Shown one piece after another: positions 41,770-53,147 of a stretch of DNA of 64,000 nt. The DNA is from Anaspis maculata (taxonomy: Eukaryota > Arthropoda > Insecta > Coleoptera > Scraptiidae): NCBI GenBank assembly GCA_949128115.1, contig OX421963.1:2604001-2668000 (forward strand). The letters run 5' to 3'. Made by a program: the position numbers and the translations under genes. The notes beneath the pieces are model-generated. The model worked only from the letters and a program-made list of their open reading frames with translations, did no database searches and was not told where the DNA came from. How positions within the stretch are numbered: position 1 is the stretch's first letter; the number at the start of each line of letters is the position of its first letter.

Positions 41770-43231
41770 CAGTGGTCCATTTCACGAATCTAGCTGGACA
41801 AAAATCGAAAAATACACCTATTCAAAATTGTTCGCGACCAATGTTTTTCAATGAGCAATAAACCAAAGCAACTAAATCGATTGGAGAGTTTCCTGAATAC
41901 TTCGCCACTTACTTTTTGCGCGGGTTCGAAGTTAAGACAAAACAAGGTAAATGAAAAAGTCTTATCAGTTGACTTCAATTCACTACCAACCTACGGCAGT
42001 GTTTGAGTATTGTCAAAATTTCTGATCTCAAGAATATCCAGACACAGGTAAGTACTTTCAAATAGTATACTTTTTTCCATCCTAACCTACTTTACCCTAT
42101 ACTGACAGCGATTTCTGTTTTACCCTGCAAGTTTTCGAGCAGCTACATTTTTGCGTGGACGTACACTTCGATTCCTGTGGATTCCTGTGATAAGTTTGTA
42201 TTCTTTTGAAAGCTTGTTCCTTGCTCTGTCAAACTGCATGAAGTTTGGGTGCGTCGAGCTGCGTCCGAGTTTCGTAATTCAATTTTCAGACATGCATGTA
42301 ATTTCTCGGCGTGACTTTTTCGAAGTGTGAGTGAACGAAAAGTACAAAGGGGCAAAGTATTTGCGGGTGTATTTACATGTACCTACTTCAGTTTTCTCAA
42401 CAAGATGGTGTCGGAGTGGCTATTGAAGTAGCTGGTATAAAACGGATTGAAGATTTTGCATGCAAATCTTCAGAAATGAAAAATGGAACAAATTAATGTT
42501 CCAGAGACAAAATAAGATTTTTGAAAAGTCTTATCTTGAATCAAAATCTTCAATTCTTTTTATGACAGCCACTTCAATAGCCTCTTCCACATCATCTTGT
42601 ACGAAAAACTGAAGCTTGTGTAGATGCACTTACAAATATTTCGCTTCTTTATTTTTTTCGTTCACCACACTGCGAAAAGGTAACGCCGATAAAGTACATG
42701 CATGTCTGAAAATTGAGATACAAAACTCAGACGCAGCTCGACGCACCCAAACTTTGTGCAGTTTGACAGAGCAAGAAACAAGCTTTAAAATAAATAAAAA
42801 CTCATCACAGAAATCCACAGCAATCGAAGTGTACGTCCACGCAAAAATGTAGCCATGCGAAAACTTGCAGGGTAAAACAGAAATCGTTGCCAATATAGGG
42901 TAAAGTGGGTTGGGATGGAAAACAAGTATATTATTTGAAAGTACTTACCTGTGTTTGGATATTCTTGAAAACAGAAATTTTGCCTGTACTCAAACACTAC
43001 CGTAGTTTGGTAGTGGAAAGAACGCAACAGATAGGACTTTTTCACTTAAGGTACCTTGTTTTATCTTGTTTTAGAACCCGCGCAAAAAGTAGGTGGCGAA
43101 GTATTTAGGGAGCTTTTCAATCAATTAAGTTATTTTGGTTCATTGGTTATCAAAAAACATTGGTCGTGATCAATTTGAAAAAAAAGTTTTTTTCTATTTT
43201 TGTCCAGCTAGATTCGTGAAATGGACCACTG
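41770..43231. mobile_element. 1.46-kb fold-back element with CAGTGGTCC ends
   Basis: CAGTGGTCCATTTCACGAAT at the left and ATTCGTGAAATGGACCACTG at the right bound arms of about 700 bp that meet near 42,510. Both share TCTAGCTGGACAAAAAT, TTTTTGCGCGGGTTC, TTTTGCGTGGACGTACACTT and CAATAGCCACTTC-type words. The CAGTGG start is hAT-like, but the flanks (TGTCACAC and TGTGTCAT) are not an exact 8-bp duplication. No transposase. Confidence 0.75.
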
Positions 43232-44665
43232 TGTGTCATCTCAAAAATATTTCTTCTTTAGAATGATGGATTCATTCTAGAAATCAGATAAGTCCCGGAT
43301 ATTTTATTGGTTATTCAATGTCATTCCATGTCTGCTGAAGCTATTTTTTCATCGAATAAATAAATAATCGTGTTTGATTTGGTTATTATCACAAATTGTA
43401 ACTTGTGTCCATTGGACTGATGCATTTAACAGTTTTTGGCTATGAAAATTTATAAATCAATGAACTTTCAAATTGTATTGAAGCGAATGCATCAATTAAA
43501 CTTCATTATCAATTATCATCAAGTGTTCTATAAGGCTAAGATATTTTCATGAAATTTTTAACTTACGTGATACTTCTGGTCAAAACTTCACATTCTCTGA
43601 ATGACCTTGTCACCTTAGGTTATTCAGAAATGCGCAATTTTGACCGGAGAGTACTGTGTGCTCCAAACCATTCCGAATTGGAGTAGGCTGTGACAGACAT
43701 GGTCAAATTCTGGGGTGTGAAGCTGCTTTTCGCCAGGCCACAGCCTAGTTAGTCTGGGGGCATAGGATCAAAAAAGGCTTGGCCGTGTGCAACTTTGTGA
43801 AGATATACAGAGATATGTCATAATCGATTCCTGGGCGATCAAGGACCATGAAAAATTATGGTGGAATATTGATATCCGCTGCAGGCAAATATGGTGGAGG
43901 CGCCAAAATGGGCTTCATCTGGTAATAAGAAACTGGCTGTAGCTCGTTTGTTTTTCAACGGATTTCAACATCTGGAACGTCATTTTGTAGACAAGAAAAT
44001 TCTCTTCTTATTTCATACCTAAATTTACAAACGTCATTTCGTGAAACTGTCAAAATTGTCTTTATAAAATATGCTAAATTCCGCCGTTTTTTTAAGGTTA
44101 TCAGATTTTTTTAAACCTGGCCGTATCATAGATTTTGAGGTGCCCTTACCGAATTTCTACTTTTCCACTTCGTATCTTTGCAGTTTTGGCCGCCATATTG
44201 AAAAGATGGCGGCCAAAAAAACAGTTTTTTGTCAATATCTTGAATTCAACTGACTTAAGATTGAAACGAGTAGATGCGGAGGAAAGCCCATTAAAATTTC
44301 AACATTTTGACATATCAGTCATTTATGTGCGATTTACGGTTCTTGAGTTAGAGCTTTCAGAACTTCCGGAAGCATCAACTTTCGGCATTCAATCAGCATG
44401 TTAAATTGATACCACCGTCATGTAGTGGGCAATTTAACCATAAATAGTTCTTGGCCATCAACCATAGATAATAAAAAAATCTGTTGTGGGGCGACACAAA
44501 ACTTTCCCGGCGGTATCCAGGGACGTCAGTGATGATTTTGATTCAGGCGTCCCTTCGGGACAGTGGGATTTAATTGAGAAGTTGATTGAAAAAGTTCTAG
44601 TGAGTTGAGCATTCAGCGAGCATCCTGCATCCATTGTCGGGCCGACAAAACAAATGACAGGTTCT
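43232..44665. other. AT-rich intergenic DNA, no gene seen
   Basis: Contains the palindrome TTGGCCGCCATATTGAAAAGATGGCGGCCAA at about 44,187-44,217, two YY1/Pho-like cores facing each other. Frames at 44,071-44,404 overlap this word and are not called. Confidence 0.45.
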
Positions 44666-44679
44666 TAGGTTTTCACGGT

Positions 44680-45140
44680 GATGAAATATTTCGAAAGGTA
44701 GAACTAGGAAGCTAACTGTTGTGATATCTCAAGAATGCAATGCTAGTTCCTTACTAAAATTTTTGTTCCTACTTTAGACATGATGATGAAATTACACAAA
44801 CTTGACTGAGAAATTTCTGCATCTGTGTGTCAAATTTCAACTCTATATCTTCAATTTAGAGCTTGGGCAGACAGGCCCACACCCAATGTGCCATCTGAGG
44901 GTTTCCAAACTAAATCATCTACCCAAAGTCTAATCAGGTCATTCCAGGCTGAACTTATGCTTTCGTACCTGATTTCGATTTGATCGGATCAACAATTCGG
45001 TAGTTATCATGGCCGAACCGTTTAATTTGCGCGATCGCATTATGAGGTAGGTACAAGGTGATGATATAATTCAAAAGGTAGAACTAGAGGTAGTTAACTG
45101 TTGTGATATCTCAAGAATGCAATGCTAATTCCACACAAGG
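44680..45140 (+). repeat. Direct repeat pair GGTAGAACTAG...CAATGCTA
   Basis: About 44,682-44,760 and 45,055-45,135 share GGTGATGA.ATA.TTC.AAAGGTAGAACTAG, then TAACTGTTGTGATATCTCAA and GAATGCAATGCTA.TTCC. Between them, 44,933-45,010 resembles 52,893-52,975 (GGTCATTCCAGG..GAA..., TTCGGTAGTTATC). Confidence 0.6.
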
Positions 45141-45220
45141 GGGTTTACGCAGCCCCAAACAACACTTGAAGACACAATTAATTGGGGCGCACTGTTGCCT
45201 TTAATGATGCAACCTAAATT
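45137..45220 (+). repeat. Dispersed repeat F, copy 1
   Basis: AAGGGGGTTTACGCAGCCCC, AAACAACAC and CGCACTGTTGCCT..AATGATGCAA match 52,314-52,382 in the same orientation. Confidence 0.6.
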
Positions 45221-45557
45221 ATTGTTTGAAAAATAACTAGTGCGGAAATCAGTCGCGGATTGAAAACCTAGGGCAGAGTTCTAATTAATTGCAATTCAGG
45301 GCCCCCAAGTGAAGGCACGATAGTTCCGAAAACTAAAAAAAGGGGGGCTCAGTGGGGCTTCAAGAGACACCCGTAGACACCAGGAACCTAAAGAGCTTCA
45401 ACGAACCCAAGAAGACACAAGGCCGCAGTTTTGGCCTGAAACGGTAAAATCTGATAGACACAGATGGGGGCCCCATCAGGGCCTTGAACGGCAGACACCA
45501 TGGGGATGGGGCCCTGGTACCGAATCAAATAAGGGAACTGCACACATTACAGTTTGT

Positions 45558-45727
45558 ATAGACAATACAAATAGAGAATACCATTATGTTATCACCACCG
45601 TCGTCACGGATATTGAGGCATCAAGAATCAGCCAACCTTTTTTTGAATGATGGACTCGCCTGGTTCCTACGCAACCGTAAAAATCCGTGACAACATGTGG
45701 TCTGTTCTATTTGTATTGTCTATCAGG
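45558..45727. mobile_element. 170-bp MITE, TATAGACAATACAAATAGA ends
   Basis: TATAGACAATACAAATAGA at the left and TCTATTTGTATTGTCTATC at the right are inverted. The unit is consistent with a TA-type MITE and holds no gene. Confidence 0.6.
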
Positions 45728-46640
45728 GATCACGCGAGATATGCAACTGGATTGTTTATTGGATTCCGACTGGCCACGCCCACCCACCTGTTAAAGTAGT
45801 GTTTGCGATCGTTTATAGATGGCGCCAATGGCGCTACAACCGCGAAATTTGAAAAATTAGGTGGATAAATTTAGCCGAATATTGTGGGAAATTCAGCCCG
45901 ATTCAGTTCGTGAAATGTTGGCTAGCAATCATGTTCATAAGCAAGCTCCTATAATGCAGAGTCCTTTGTTTTAGACGGCTGCAATTATATTTTGCTCATC
46001 AACAAATTGGTATAGCCAACATTTTACAAACATAATAGGGCTGAATATTCTACGTTCGTATTTTTCTACATTTTTGAAAAATATAATATTGCAATACTTG
46101 TCCAAAACATTGAAAAAGACAAGAGGTAAAATACACGTAGAATGTAAAATGACTTGGTAATAAATACAATATTTCAAACTTGAGATTGTAGTACTTTTGT
46201 ATTTTTTAAGAAAACTGAAATAATTACGTTACAGTGCATTAACAATAGAAACGCCATGTCATACAAGTACTTCAATAAGTAGTATTGATTGTACATGACA
46301 ATACAATACAATAAAATACATAGGAAGATATGGTGAATTCTGCAAAAATGTTTGGCTCTTTGGCCATTAGGCCTCTTCCAAATTACAAACAGAACAGTAA
46401 CAAAATTCTCGATTCTATTTCTAACGGACGTGGAGACGGTAAGAGGAGAAATTTCTATGGCAGTAACTCTCTGGTGAGGATCAGGATGACGAATAGCTCC
46501 CACGTAACAGCCATTACTTGATTTTTGGCTGGTTAGGACAGGGACGCCAAAAAGGAGTTCCGCTGAAGTGAGCCAGGGTGTTTCAGAGGGAGGAAAACCA
46601 TGCAGTAGGAGTTGCTGTTATGTCAATCAGCCCAGGAAGG
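45728..46640. other. Intergenic DNA, no gene seen
   Basis: A possible 3' untranslated region for the minus-strand exon candidate at 46,652-46,732 falls here, but no poly(A) signal in a convincing position was identified. A plus-strand frame at 46,330-46,521 has no recognised motif. Confidence 0.35.
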
Positions 46641-46651
46641 TTTGGAGCTGG

Positions 46652-46732
46652 TCAAGAGAAGTGGTGGAAATCCTCGTGGGAATCAACAATATCAAACCAG
46701 TGCTCTTCTAGCTGCTCTGTCAGGTTAACTGC
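46652..46732 (-). other. Possible terminal exon, minus strand
   Basis: On the minus strand, TTTTTTTCTCCTTTCAG at 46,733-46,749 is a strong acceptor. It is followed by 26 codons (AVNLTEQLEEHWFDIVDSHE, then DFHHFS) and TGA at 46,652-46,654. The acidic, Glu/Asp/His-rich peptide looks coding. The only nearby donor candidate (47,352) has an incompatible phase, so any upstream exon is not identified. Confidence 0.3.
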
Positions 46733-47352
46733 CTGAAAGGAGAAAAAAACTGATTTAGCTCGGTTTTTTGTGTCTGGATTAGTATTTTCAAGCATTTTCG
46801 AAAGTCTTCAACATGCTGTATCATTTGACAATACAGAAAATATAAATCATGGTTCAAGTGCGGAAGACTTATTGGACCCCTTTCTGCAGTAGGTATAACA
46901 ACCTAATTAAGAGGGTGTTTTGGTCCATATTGCGCATCATGATTGTCAAAGCTGGTTTCAAAATGCACAGTCGACGAAATGGGACCTGAGTTCTCGCGAT
47001 ATGGACGCGAATTACCCTCAGCCAAATTTCGGTTGGTTAAACCCCTTATTGAGAAGAGGGTCCAATTTACTATTCGTATACCTCTCGGTATACCTATTAA
47101 TCCCATTCACGATCACGATGTGAATTCAGTACCTAATGCTACTTTTTGAGCTGATCGTGAGCTCTTGCGTGGAGGGATGCGATAGCCGCAACCTATTTTT
47201 CTGGAAGTCCAGTAAAAGATGTGTTAGAGGAAACCTGATACAATAAAATACCTTATCTCTCAAGATCGCACAATCATTTCAAAAAATGAGGTACTGAATT
47301 CACATGTGAATGGGATATAATGAGCTTTTTATGTAGGACCAAAGTACTTACT

Positions 47353-47568
47353 AAATTCTTCGTCATCTTCATGCCTGAACTATATGGTAGGCATTGAGTC
47401 CCTTTTGAAGTCGGCTTTCCAATGGAGTGGCAAGATGTTGGCTCCCCACAAAATATATAGGGCACAGTGTTGAGCATCCACGGGCAAAAGGAAGGCCATT
47501 CTCTCATCGCGCTCGTCTAAAATTAGGTTTTTCATGAACTGTCCAAACCCACATAATGTGAACTGCAA
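47353..47568 (-). other. Possible exon with one in-phase stop, minus strand
   Basis: The minus-strand phase encodes ILDERDERMAFLLPVDAQHC and LYILWGANILPLHWKADFKR, then one TAG near 47,396, then FRHEDDEEF before a GTAAGT donor at 47,346-47,351. Conservation-like composition suggests a decayed exon. I could not assign a family. It may be a pseudogene because of the stop. Confidence 0.28.
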
Positions 47569-48190
47569 CTCACCTCAGGATATATAAGGACCAATCCGAA
47601 CAGTTTGGAGACAGCTTGTCTGATGCAAACATTGAGGCTCATCTTTTATCGATGGCGTTATTATTGCAGTTTTTGACACTTCATTCAAATGTGTGCTACT
47701 TTTATGTCGTGAAAATTCCGGGAGCCGTCCATAGGGTTGCTAGATTATCGACAGCTTTGGCTGTACAAGGGCACAGAATATCAAACCAGAAGCGACACTC
47801 TATTGTTGTAGCATTGTTGTTGCTATGACCAGATTCTATGACCTTGAAACTGCCAGGTGTTTTGGGGACTAGTATTCTTGTCAAGAGATTTGAAATGTTC
47901 CAGAAAAAAATACACCAACTACCTACTTGATATTTGGTGAGAAAGTCTTCTGTCAGTGAAATCTATAGTCAGATGGCAGATTTACCATCCTTTCCTTTGG
48001 AATCCTGGTAATTCCTTTTTGGCGCATGCGGGAATATTGTAGGGACATAATTGGAACAAAGCCTGTTCGTTTAATCATTTGAAAACAGTAAGTACAAATC
48101 ACAAAATTGAGCCGCACGTATTTTGATTTTCCCGAAGAGACGCTCCAATTTTATTCGTCAATAGTGCAAGCGGTACACACCTAAAAACAC
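47569..48190. other. Intergenic DNA, no gene seen
   Basis: A plus-strand frame at 47,616-47,828 is open but has no recognised motif. No repeats with a visible partner were found. Confidence 0.35.
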
Positions 48191-48197
48191 ATCGATA

Positions 48198-49605
48198 CTG
48201 CATTTTGGAGTGCAGTAACAAGATTTGGTATGAGCATACTTTATACCAAGACAAGCGATTTGACCCGCAGCACTCGATATTTTGTCCCTTAGGGAGCCAA
48301 TGGGGGCCCTCCAAATTTTCAAGATGCAAGAACTTTCACATGACGATCATTGAGTATCGTCATATATGTCATAAATGGAGCTCACGGGTCTATTGAAAAT
48401 ATTTTCATCAATTGTCGTTGTGTCCGATTCATTCTTCACACTTGAAAAAAAAATTCTTTGGCAGAGGTCAAAAAAACTGTTTTTATTTTTTCTTCTATGC
48501 AAGGAGACGATAAATTCATATGTTCTGTTGCGTTCCCAACTAAATCGCATTCCCTAAACCTAATTATAAAGAAATTTTTCTTGTAATGGTATTTTTCAAA
48601 GAAGTGGTGACCTCTTCAGTACTTCTTTTCCAAGAGCATTTCTTTCTATGTCCCCACTGGATATCACTCGTAATTTTTGCAGGAATGGAGACCCCGAACT
48701 CTTTTCCTGGTGGTTGCGAAGCAACATGACTCTGAAACGCCCAAGGGAGCCCAAAAAAATTTTTTTCTGCTGGGCCGTCCAACTTACGATATTTTGATTT
48801 TATAGTAGGAGAGACGCGGACCAGTATTCAATCCAGGCTGCAGACACAGGCGATTTGGTTTCAACAGAAAATATTCTTCCATGCCGTGTTTTATTGCAGT
48901 ACAACAAAACGCAGAGTCGTTAGGTGTAAGTAGGTATATTTTCCGGTAGAACTTATTCGCCTAGACTAGATCTTATTTATTTGCGCGTCTCCCCTACTAC
49001 AAAATCAACATGCCAAAAATTTGACGGCCCAGCAGAAAAAAAAAGTTTTAGGGCTCTCTTGTATGTTTTGAAGCCATGTTGCATGGAAATTACCAAGAAA
49101 AGAGTTCAAGCTTCTCATATCAGCGAAAATTGACAGTCTTATCCACTAGGAACATTGAAAAAAATGCTGTTGAAAAAAGTGTACTGAAGAGGTCACCACT
49201 TCTTGGGAAAATGATATTGCGAAAAAATTGTCTTCATATTTGGGCTTACGGAACGCGATTTAGTTGGGAACGCAACAAAACATATAAATTTATCGTTTCC
49301 TTGCACAGCAGAAAAAATAAAAACAGTTTTTTTGACCTCTGCGAAAGAATTTTTTTTTCAAATGTGAAGAATGAATCGGACACGACGACATTTGATGAAA
49401 ACATTTTCAATAGACCCGTAAGCTTCACCTATGACATACATGACGATACTCAATGATCATTTTGTGAAAGTTCTTGCATCTTGAAAATTTGGAGGGCCCC
49501 CATTGGCCCCCTAAGGGACGAAATATCGAGTGCTGCGGGTCAAATCGCTTGTCTTGGTATGAAGTACGCCCATGCAAAATCTCGTTACTGCACTCCAAAA
49601 TGCGG
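48198..49605. mobile_element. 1.4-kb fold-back element, TA-flanked
   Basis: ACTGCATTTTGGAGTGCAGT at the left is mirrored by ACTGCACTCCAAAATGCGGT at the right. TA dinucleotides flank both ends (48,196-48,197 and 49,606-49,607). Arms of about 620 bp share GCGATTTGACCCGCAGCACT, CCAATGGGGGCCCTCCAAAT, TAGTTGGGAACGCAAC and TGCTGGGCCGTC, with a centre of about 155 bp near 48,900. The short frames in each arm are mirror images. No transposase. Confidence 0.78.
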
Positions 49606-50279
49606 TATGCTTTTGCGTACCGCTCCCACTACAAGTTTTCGCGGCTGCAAGCTTCTAGCCGAGCTTCTAGCCATATTGTCGCTCTGAAGAATAAGATATA
49701 TTATGTAGAAGTGGGTAGATAAGACAATTTTGCTGAACAAAACAGCTACCTTTATTCACTTTCTTCCTTCACTTTCTTGTGAATTATATAAATCACACCT
49801 TTCCGCTTCCTTTGGGCACTTGAAAAAGGTGTCTTTTTGAGGGACGAATTATCCACACATCCACGTACCGCACAAAAAAAGTCCCGTACCACACTCATTT
49901 TTTGTTGTTCAAAACCTAGTCGAATTTGGCACTGACAGAAAACGTCAAGATTACCTATTATTTTGAAGTTGATGGAAATACTAAATTCGGTGGAGGCAAC
50001 TAGATGAAACCAATTTTTGTGGTCAGTGTCGCTTCTGTGTTATTATTCTGTGACAAGGGTTACGCAATCATCCGTTACTAGGGACCGATGGGAGGGGATA
50101 AAATTCAGCTATTTGTCAAAGTTGACCATGAGCGGAGCAAGCAGGAAATTTGTGGGGTCCAGATCCTTGGGTCCAGTGCTGTTGCTGTCATTCTGTCTCA
50201 CATTACCTAGCTCAGTCAATCTATGTAGACTTTATACCATAAATACCGGGAACAAATTCGGCTAAAGCTGATTTTTGGT

Positions 50280-50757
50280 TCAGTGAGTTCAGCATGTGCT
50301 AACAATAATACAGCGTCTTCCATAACAGCAATCTGCGCTGTATCTTACTGGTGTCAGGTTGCAGCATGAGGACACGGTCACCGAGATGGGCGAGGGTAAT
50401 GAGCATTACGTGGAGGCGGTGTTATCGACGATGATGGCGGTGCTTCCTGATGATGCCACTTCTAGGGCTGTATTGACGATTACGAAGTCGGCAACGTTAG
50501 GTGCCTGCCTAACTCCTACTCCTTTCTGCTCGAAGCGCGTCCCCAGCAATCTCAGCATGTCTATAAACCCAAATTTGTTTAGATCGTTGCTTCAAAACTC
50601 CTCTGAGGCGGTTGCTGTTGTCTGCTCGCCGAAAATCATACTTGGACAAGACTTTCTAGCAGCACGTCGTCTCTGTTCTTCTCCTTTGGTGCTGCGGGTT
50701 GGTCGCTGTACCCATCAAACACAACAGCAGGTGATGGATTTATGCTCTGCACATTTA
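50280..50757 (-). pseudogene. Decayed PIN/FEN1-like hypothetical gene
   Basis: Minus-strand reading, from 50,757 down, gives PSPAVVFDGYSDQPAAPKEK followed by RDDVLLESLV, then after a stop and phase change NKFGFIDMLRLLGTRFEQKG, VRQAPNVADFVIVNTALEVA and GSTAIIVDNTAS, then after another stop and shift LAHLGDRVLMLQPDTSK. The order VVFDGY, N-K-x-x-F-I-x-M-L, A/D-A-D-x-x-I-V-x-T-A-L and I-V-x-D-(D)T matches a family of insect and cnidarian hypothetical proteins that I recall; the spaced acidic motifs resemble PIN/FEN1-like nucleases. Some acidic positions are lost here (VADF, DNTA). At least two stops and two frameshifts mark it as dead. The plus-strand frame at 50,359-50,901 is an antisense shadow. 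Confidence 0.55.
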
Positions 50758-51042
50758 CTACATACAAATGGCTCTGGACAGGCTCTGGGTACCAAAATGA
50801 ACACATCTGACGTTCGTGACAGCTACAGCCCGTTGGGACGGACGCCTATGGCCTTCCGCGATGCCGACAGCTGTCAGTCCTTGACTCCGCGAGGCCTGTG
50901 AGTAAACAAACGGTTCGCGAGAATGCGGCCGGCCGGTCACGTGATAATCAGGTTCCCTAGCCGTCCACTGTTGCTTGCGCTCGTGTGGCAAATTTTGGAA
51001 TTAGTAATTATTTGTCAAAGTGACTGATTCAATTTGCTTGTG

Positions 51043-51482
51043 ATGACAGTAACAAAACTAGGAATAGGTAAATTCCTTATTTATTCCTTCACCGTGTCTT
51101 GCTGTGCGCCAGGGTGCACAAGCTCCAATGGAAATGAGAAGGCCCGGTTGAGGAAAAGTGGCCAAAAATGCCGGAGCATGTTCCGACCTCACGCAGTAAG
51201 TTCAACTGTATAAACTTTGTACCTACTATACGTGGGGTTCCGATCCGACTCTCTTGATTCCTCTATGATATATTTATTCTTATTATAATAGTATCTGTTT
51301 AACGTTTTGCCTTGTTGAAGGACGAAATGGCTTGTGAATGGAGGAATGCCATCAGGAGGCAAGGTAGACCCCTGGCATCGAGAGAAAAGGTTTACAAAGG
51401 TGATCCCTGTTGCGAACTACATTTGAACGGTATCTGTTTCACAACAGAGCTTTCGGATCGAACAGTCTTCCAGGTGATTTAA
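51043..51482 (+). CDS. THAP zinc-finger domain in two exons (partial gene)
   Basis: Exon 1 runs from ATG 51,043 to 51,195, ending at GTAAG (51,196). Exon 2 runs from 51,321, after the acceptor CTTGTTGAAG, to TAA 51,480-51,482 or to a donor-like CAGGTGATT at 51,473. Both junctions are phase 0. Exon 1 encodes VSCCAPGCTSS and MFRPHA; exon 2 encodes EMACEWRNAIRRQ and DPCCELHLNGICF. Together they give the C2CH pattern of a THAP domain (C-x3-C, then C-x2-H) with the conserved Trp and AIRR. THAP domains bind DNA in P-element transposases and host regulators. The usual closing AVPTxF motif is not seen, and the start is unusual with about 16 extra residues. It could be a host gene exon pair or a P-like transposon relic. 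Confidence 0.55.
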
Positions 51483-51810
51483 GAGGAGCATTCCAAAATG
51501 GAAGGAGAATGTAGTTCTCACCACTTTTTCAAAACAGCATGAATCGTTTGACCAAAGGGAGGTGGAGGTTCCATCAAAGATGAGGAAAACGAATGAGACT
51601 GGAGCTGAGAAGATCGTGCTCAGACAGCCTGCAGACAAGCGCTTGTCATATTGATAGTAGATATTTTTAAATGGTTCCCCCATTACCTTTTCCTTTTGAT
51701 ATAATTATGTATCGATGTTTCTTAGAAAAAATACAAATATATGATCGTTTCCGTTACACCTCGTTCACATAAAAGTCCAAGCAGAAAGCATGGCATAAAA
51801 GCATCATCAG

Positions 51811-51963
51811 GGGCCCGTTTCATAAAAGTTCAAACGACAATTTACAAGTAGTGTGTAGTCTTGGTAACCCATTGTTGCAACAATTTGTCGTCAGGGTTAT
51901 ACATTTGTAATTTGTCATTTGTATGTAATGTGTCATGCCGTTTGTAGTTTTATGAGACGGGCC
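51811..51963. mobile_element. 153-bp MITE with TCAG duplication
   Basis: GGGCCCGTTTCATAAAA at the left and TTTTATGAGACGGGCC at the right are inverted. TCAG flanks both sides (51,807-51,810 and 51,964-51,967). Subterminal AAACGACAA..TTACAAGTAG and CATGCCGTTTGTAG are also inverted. A 4-bp duplication fits Sola-like elements among others. Confidence 0.65.
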
Positions 51964-52313
51964 TCAGATCTAAACCATGAATAATTACAGAGTTCTATCC
52001 TTCGAGCAAAATTACAGTTTCCTGTGAGCCGTCCCCAGATTCCAGCGACACAGTGTATAATTTTTGAACTGCATTTTTGCGACATAAAATGGTGCCATTT
52101 TTTATGACAGAAACCAATGTCGTTCAGTCTCCTTCTCTCTAACCTCCATGGAAGATTCCTAGTAAAAAAAGCAACAGCTCCATCTATAAACGATCGCAAG
52201 CAGCTTCCTGGCACCGGACAAAATTTCCCGGCCAGTTGCATGGGCCTGTTGTCTATACATAATATACGTCAATGGAATAGGCATACTGAAGTTGCTAAAG
52301 CTGCAGAAAACAC

Positions 52314-52385
52314 AAGGGGGTTTACGGAGCCCCAAACAACACAAAGGATCGGTTCGCACTGTTGCCTCAAATGATGCAAGAAGTA
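52314..52385 (+). repeat. Dispersed repeat F, copy 2
   Basis: CAAGGGGGTTTACGGAGCCC, CAAACAACAC and CGCACTGTTGCCTC.AATGATGCAA match 45,137-45,210 in the same orientation. Confidence 0.6.
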
Positions 52386-52880
52386 CAAAAGAAAAACACA
52401 AGTAAAAAAACACCGAGAACCTGCCGAGAACAGCGTTCATGTTGTCACTTTGACATTGATACAATTCGTAATAAAAACGTAGTTACCTACCGGTTTGGTT
52501 GCTATGCTGCTAAAAAAATTGAATAGGCCAAAAATCGAGGAACAGGCAAGCGAGGCTGGAATCGGCTAGGAAAATTTTTGAAAATCCATAGCACTTGTCC
52601 GGAAAACTGTGGGAAACTCCAACTTTAGCATTAGTTTGATTCTTTGGTAATGTTGCTTCCTGCCGGGTTTGGTTCACATCTGTCCTATAGATTTTGAATA
52701 ATTAAATGGCAAAGTTCCAGACTTTGATATTTTTTATAATTTGACAGATAACAGGTAGGAAAATACTTTTAACTGTTCTGAATACAGTTCTTCAAGGGCT
52801 TTCAAATGACATATCGCAAGTCAAGTTCCGTGAGATGTAGCTTCTGTCATTTGCTGATAGTGACACTTCTGTTTGACAGA
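52386..52880. other. Intergenic DNA, no gene seen
   Basis: AT-rich DNA with TTTGACAGAT words. The copy resembling 44,933-45,010 begins just after it. Confidence 0.4.
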
Positions 52881-52980
52881 TGACAGCCAAAAACTAATCC
52901 GGTCATTCCAGGGCGAAACCATGTCTGCATATCAAATTTTAAATCGATCGGATAAACGATTCGGCAGTTATCGTGGAAGA

Positions 52981-53006
52981 TCACACACATACACACACAC
53001 ACACAC
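52981..53006. repeat. (CA)n microsatellite
   Basis: A CACACA run with one TA interruption, about 26 bp, at the end of a repeat (GTCATTCCAGGGCGAAAC...CGGCAGTTATCGTGG) that resembles 44,933-45,010. Confidence 0.75.
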
Positions 53007-53147
53007 CCACAGACAGACATCTTCTGGAAATGGTCTTAATCGACTTGGGGGACCTCAAAATGGATATATCCGGTGAAATCTCAAAACTTTTTTTCTGCAC
53101 GATTACAATACTTTCCCTCCATGTTGGTGGGGCAAATAACATATTTT

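Noticed and set aside
50359..50901. A 180-codon plus-strand gene
   Set aside because: No domain; the ordered protein motifs lie on the opposite strand, so the frame is an antisense shadow.
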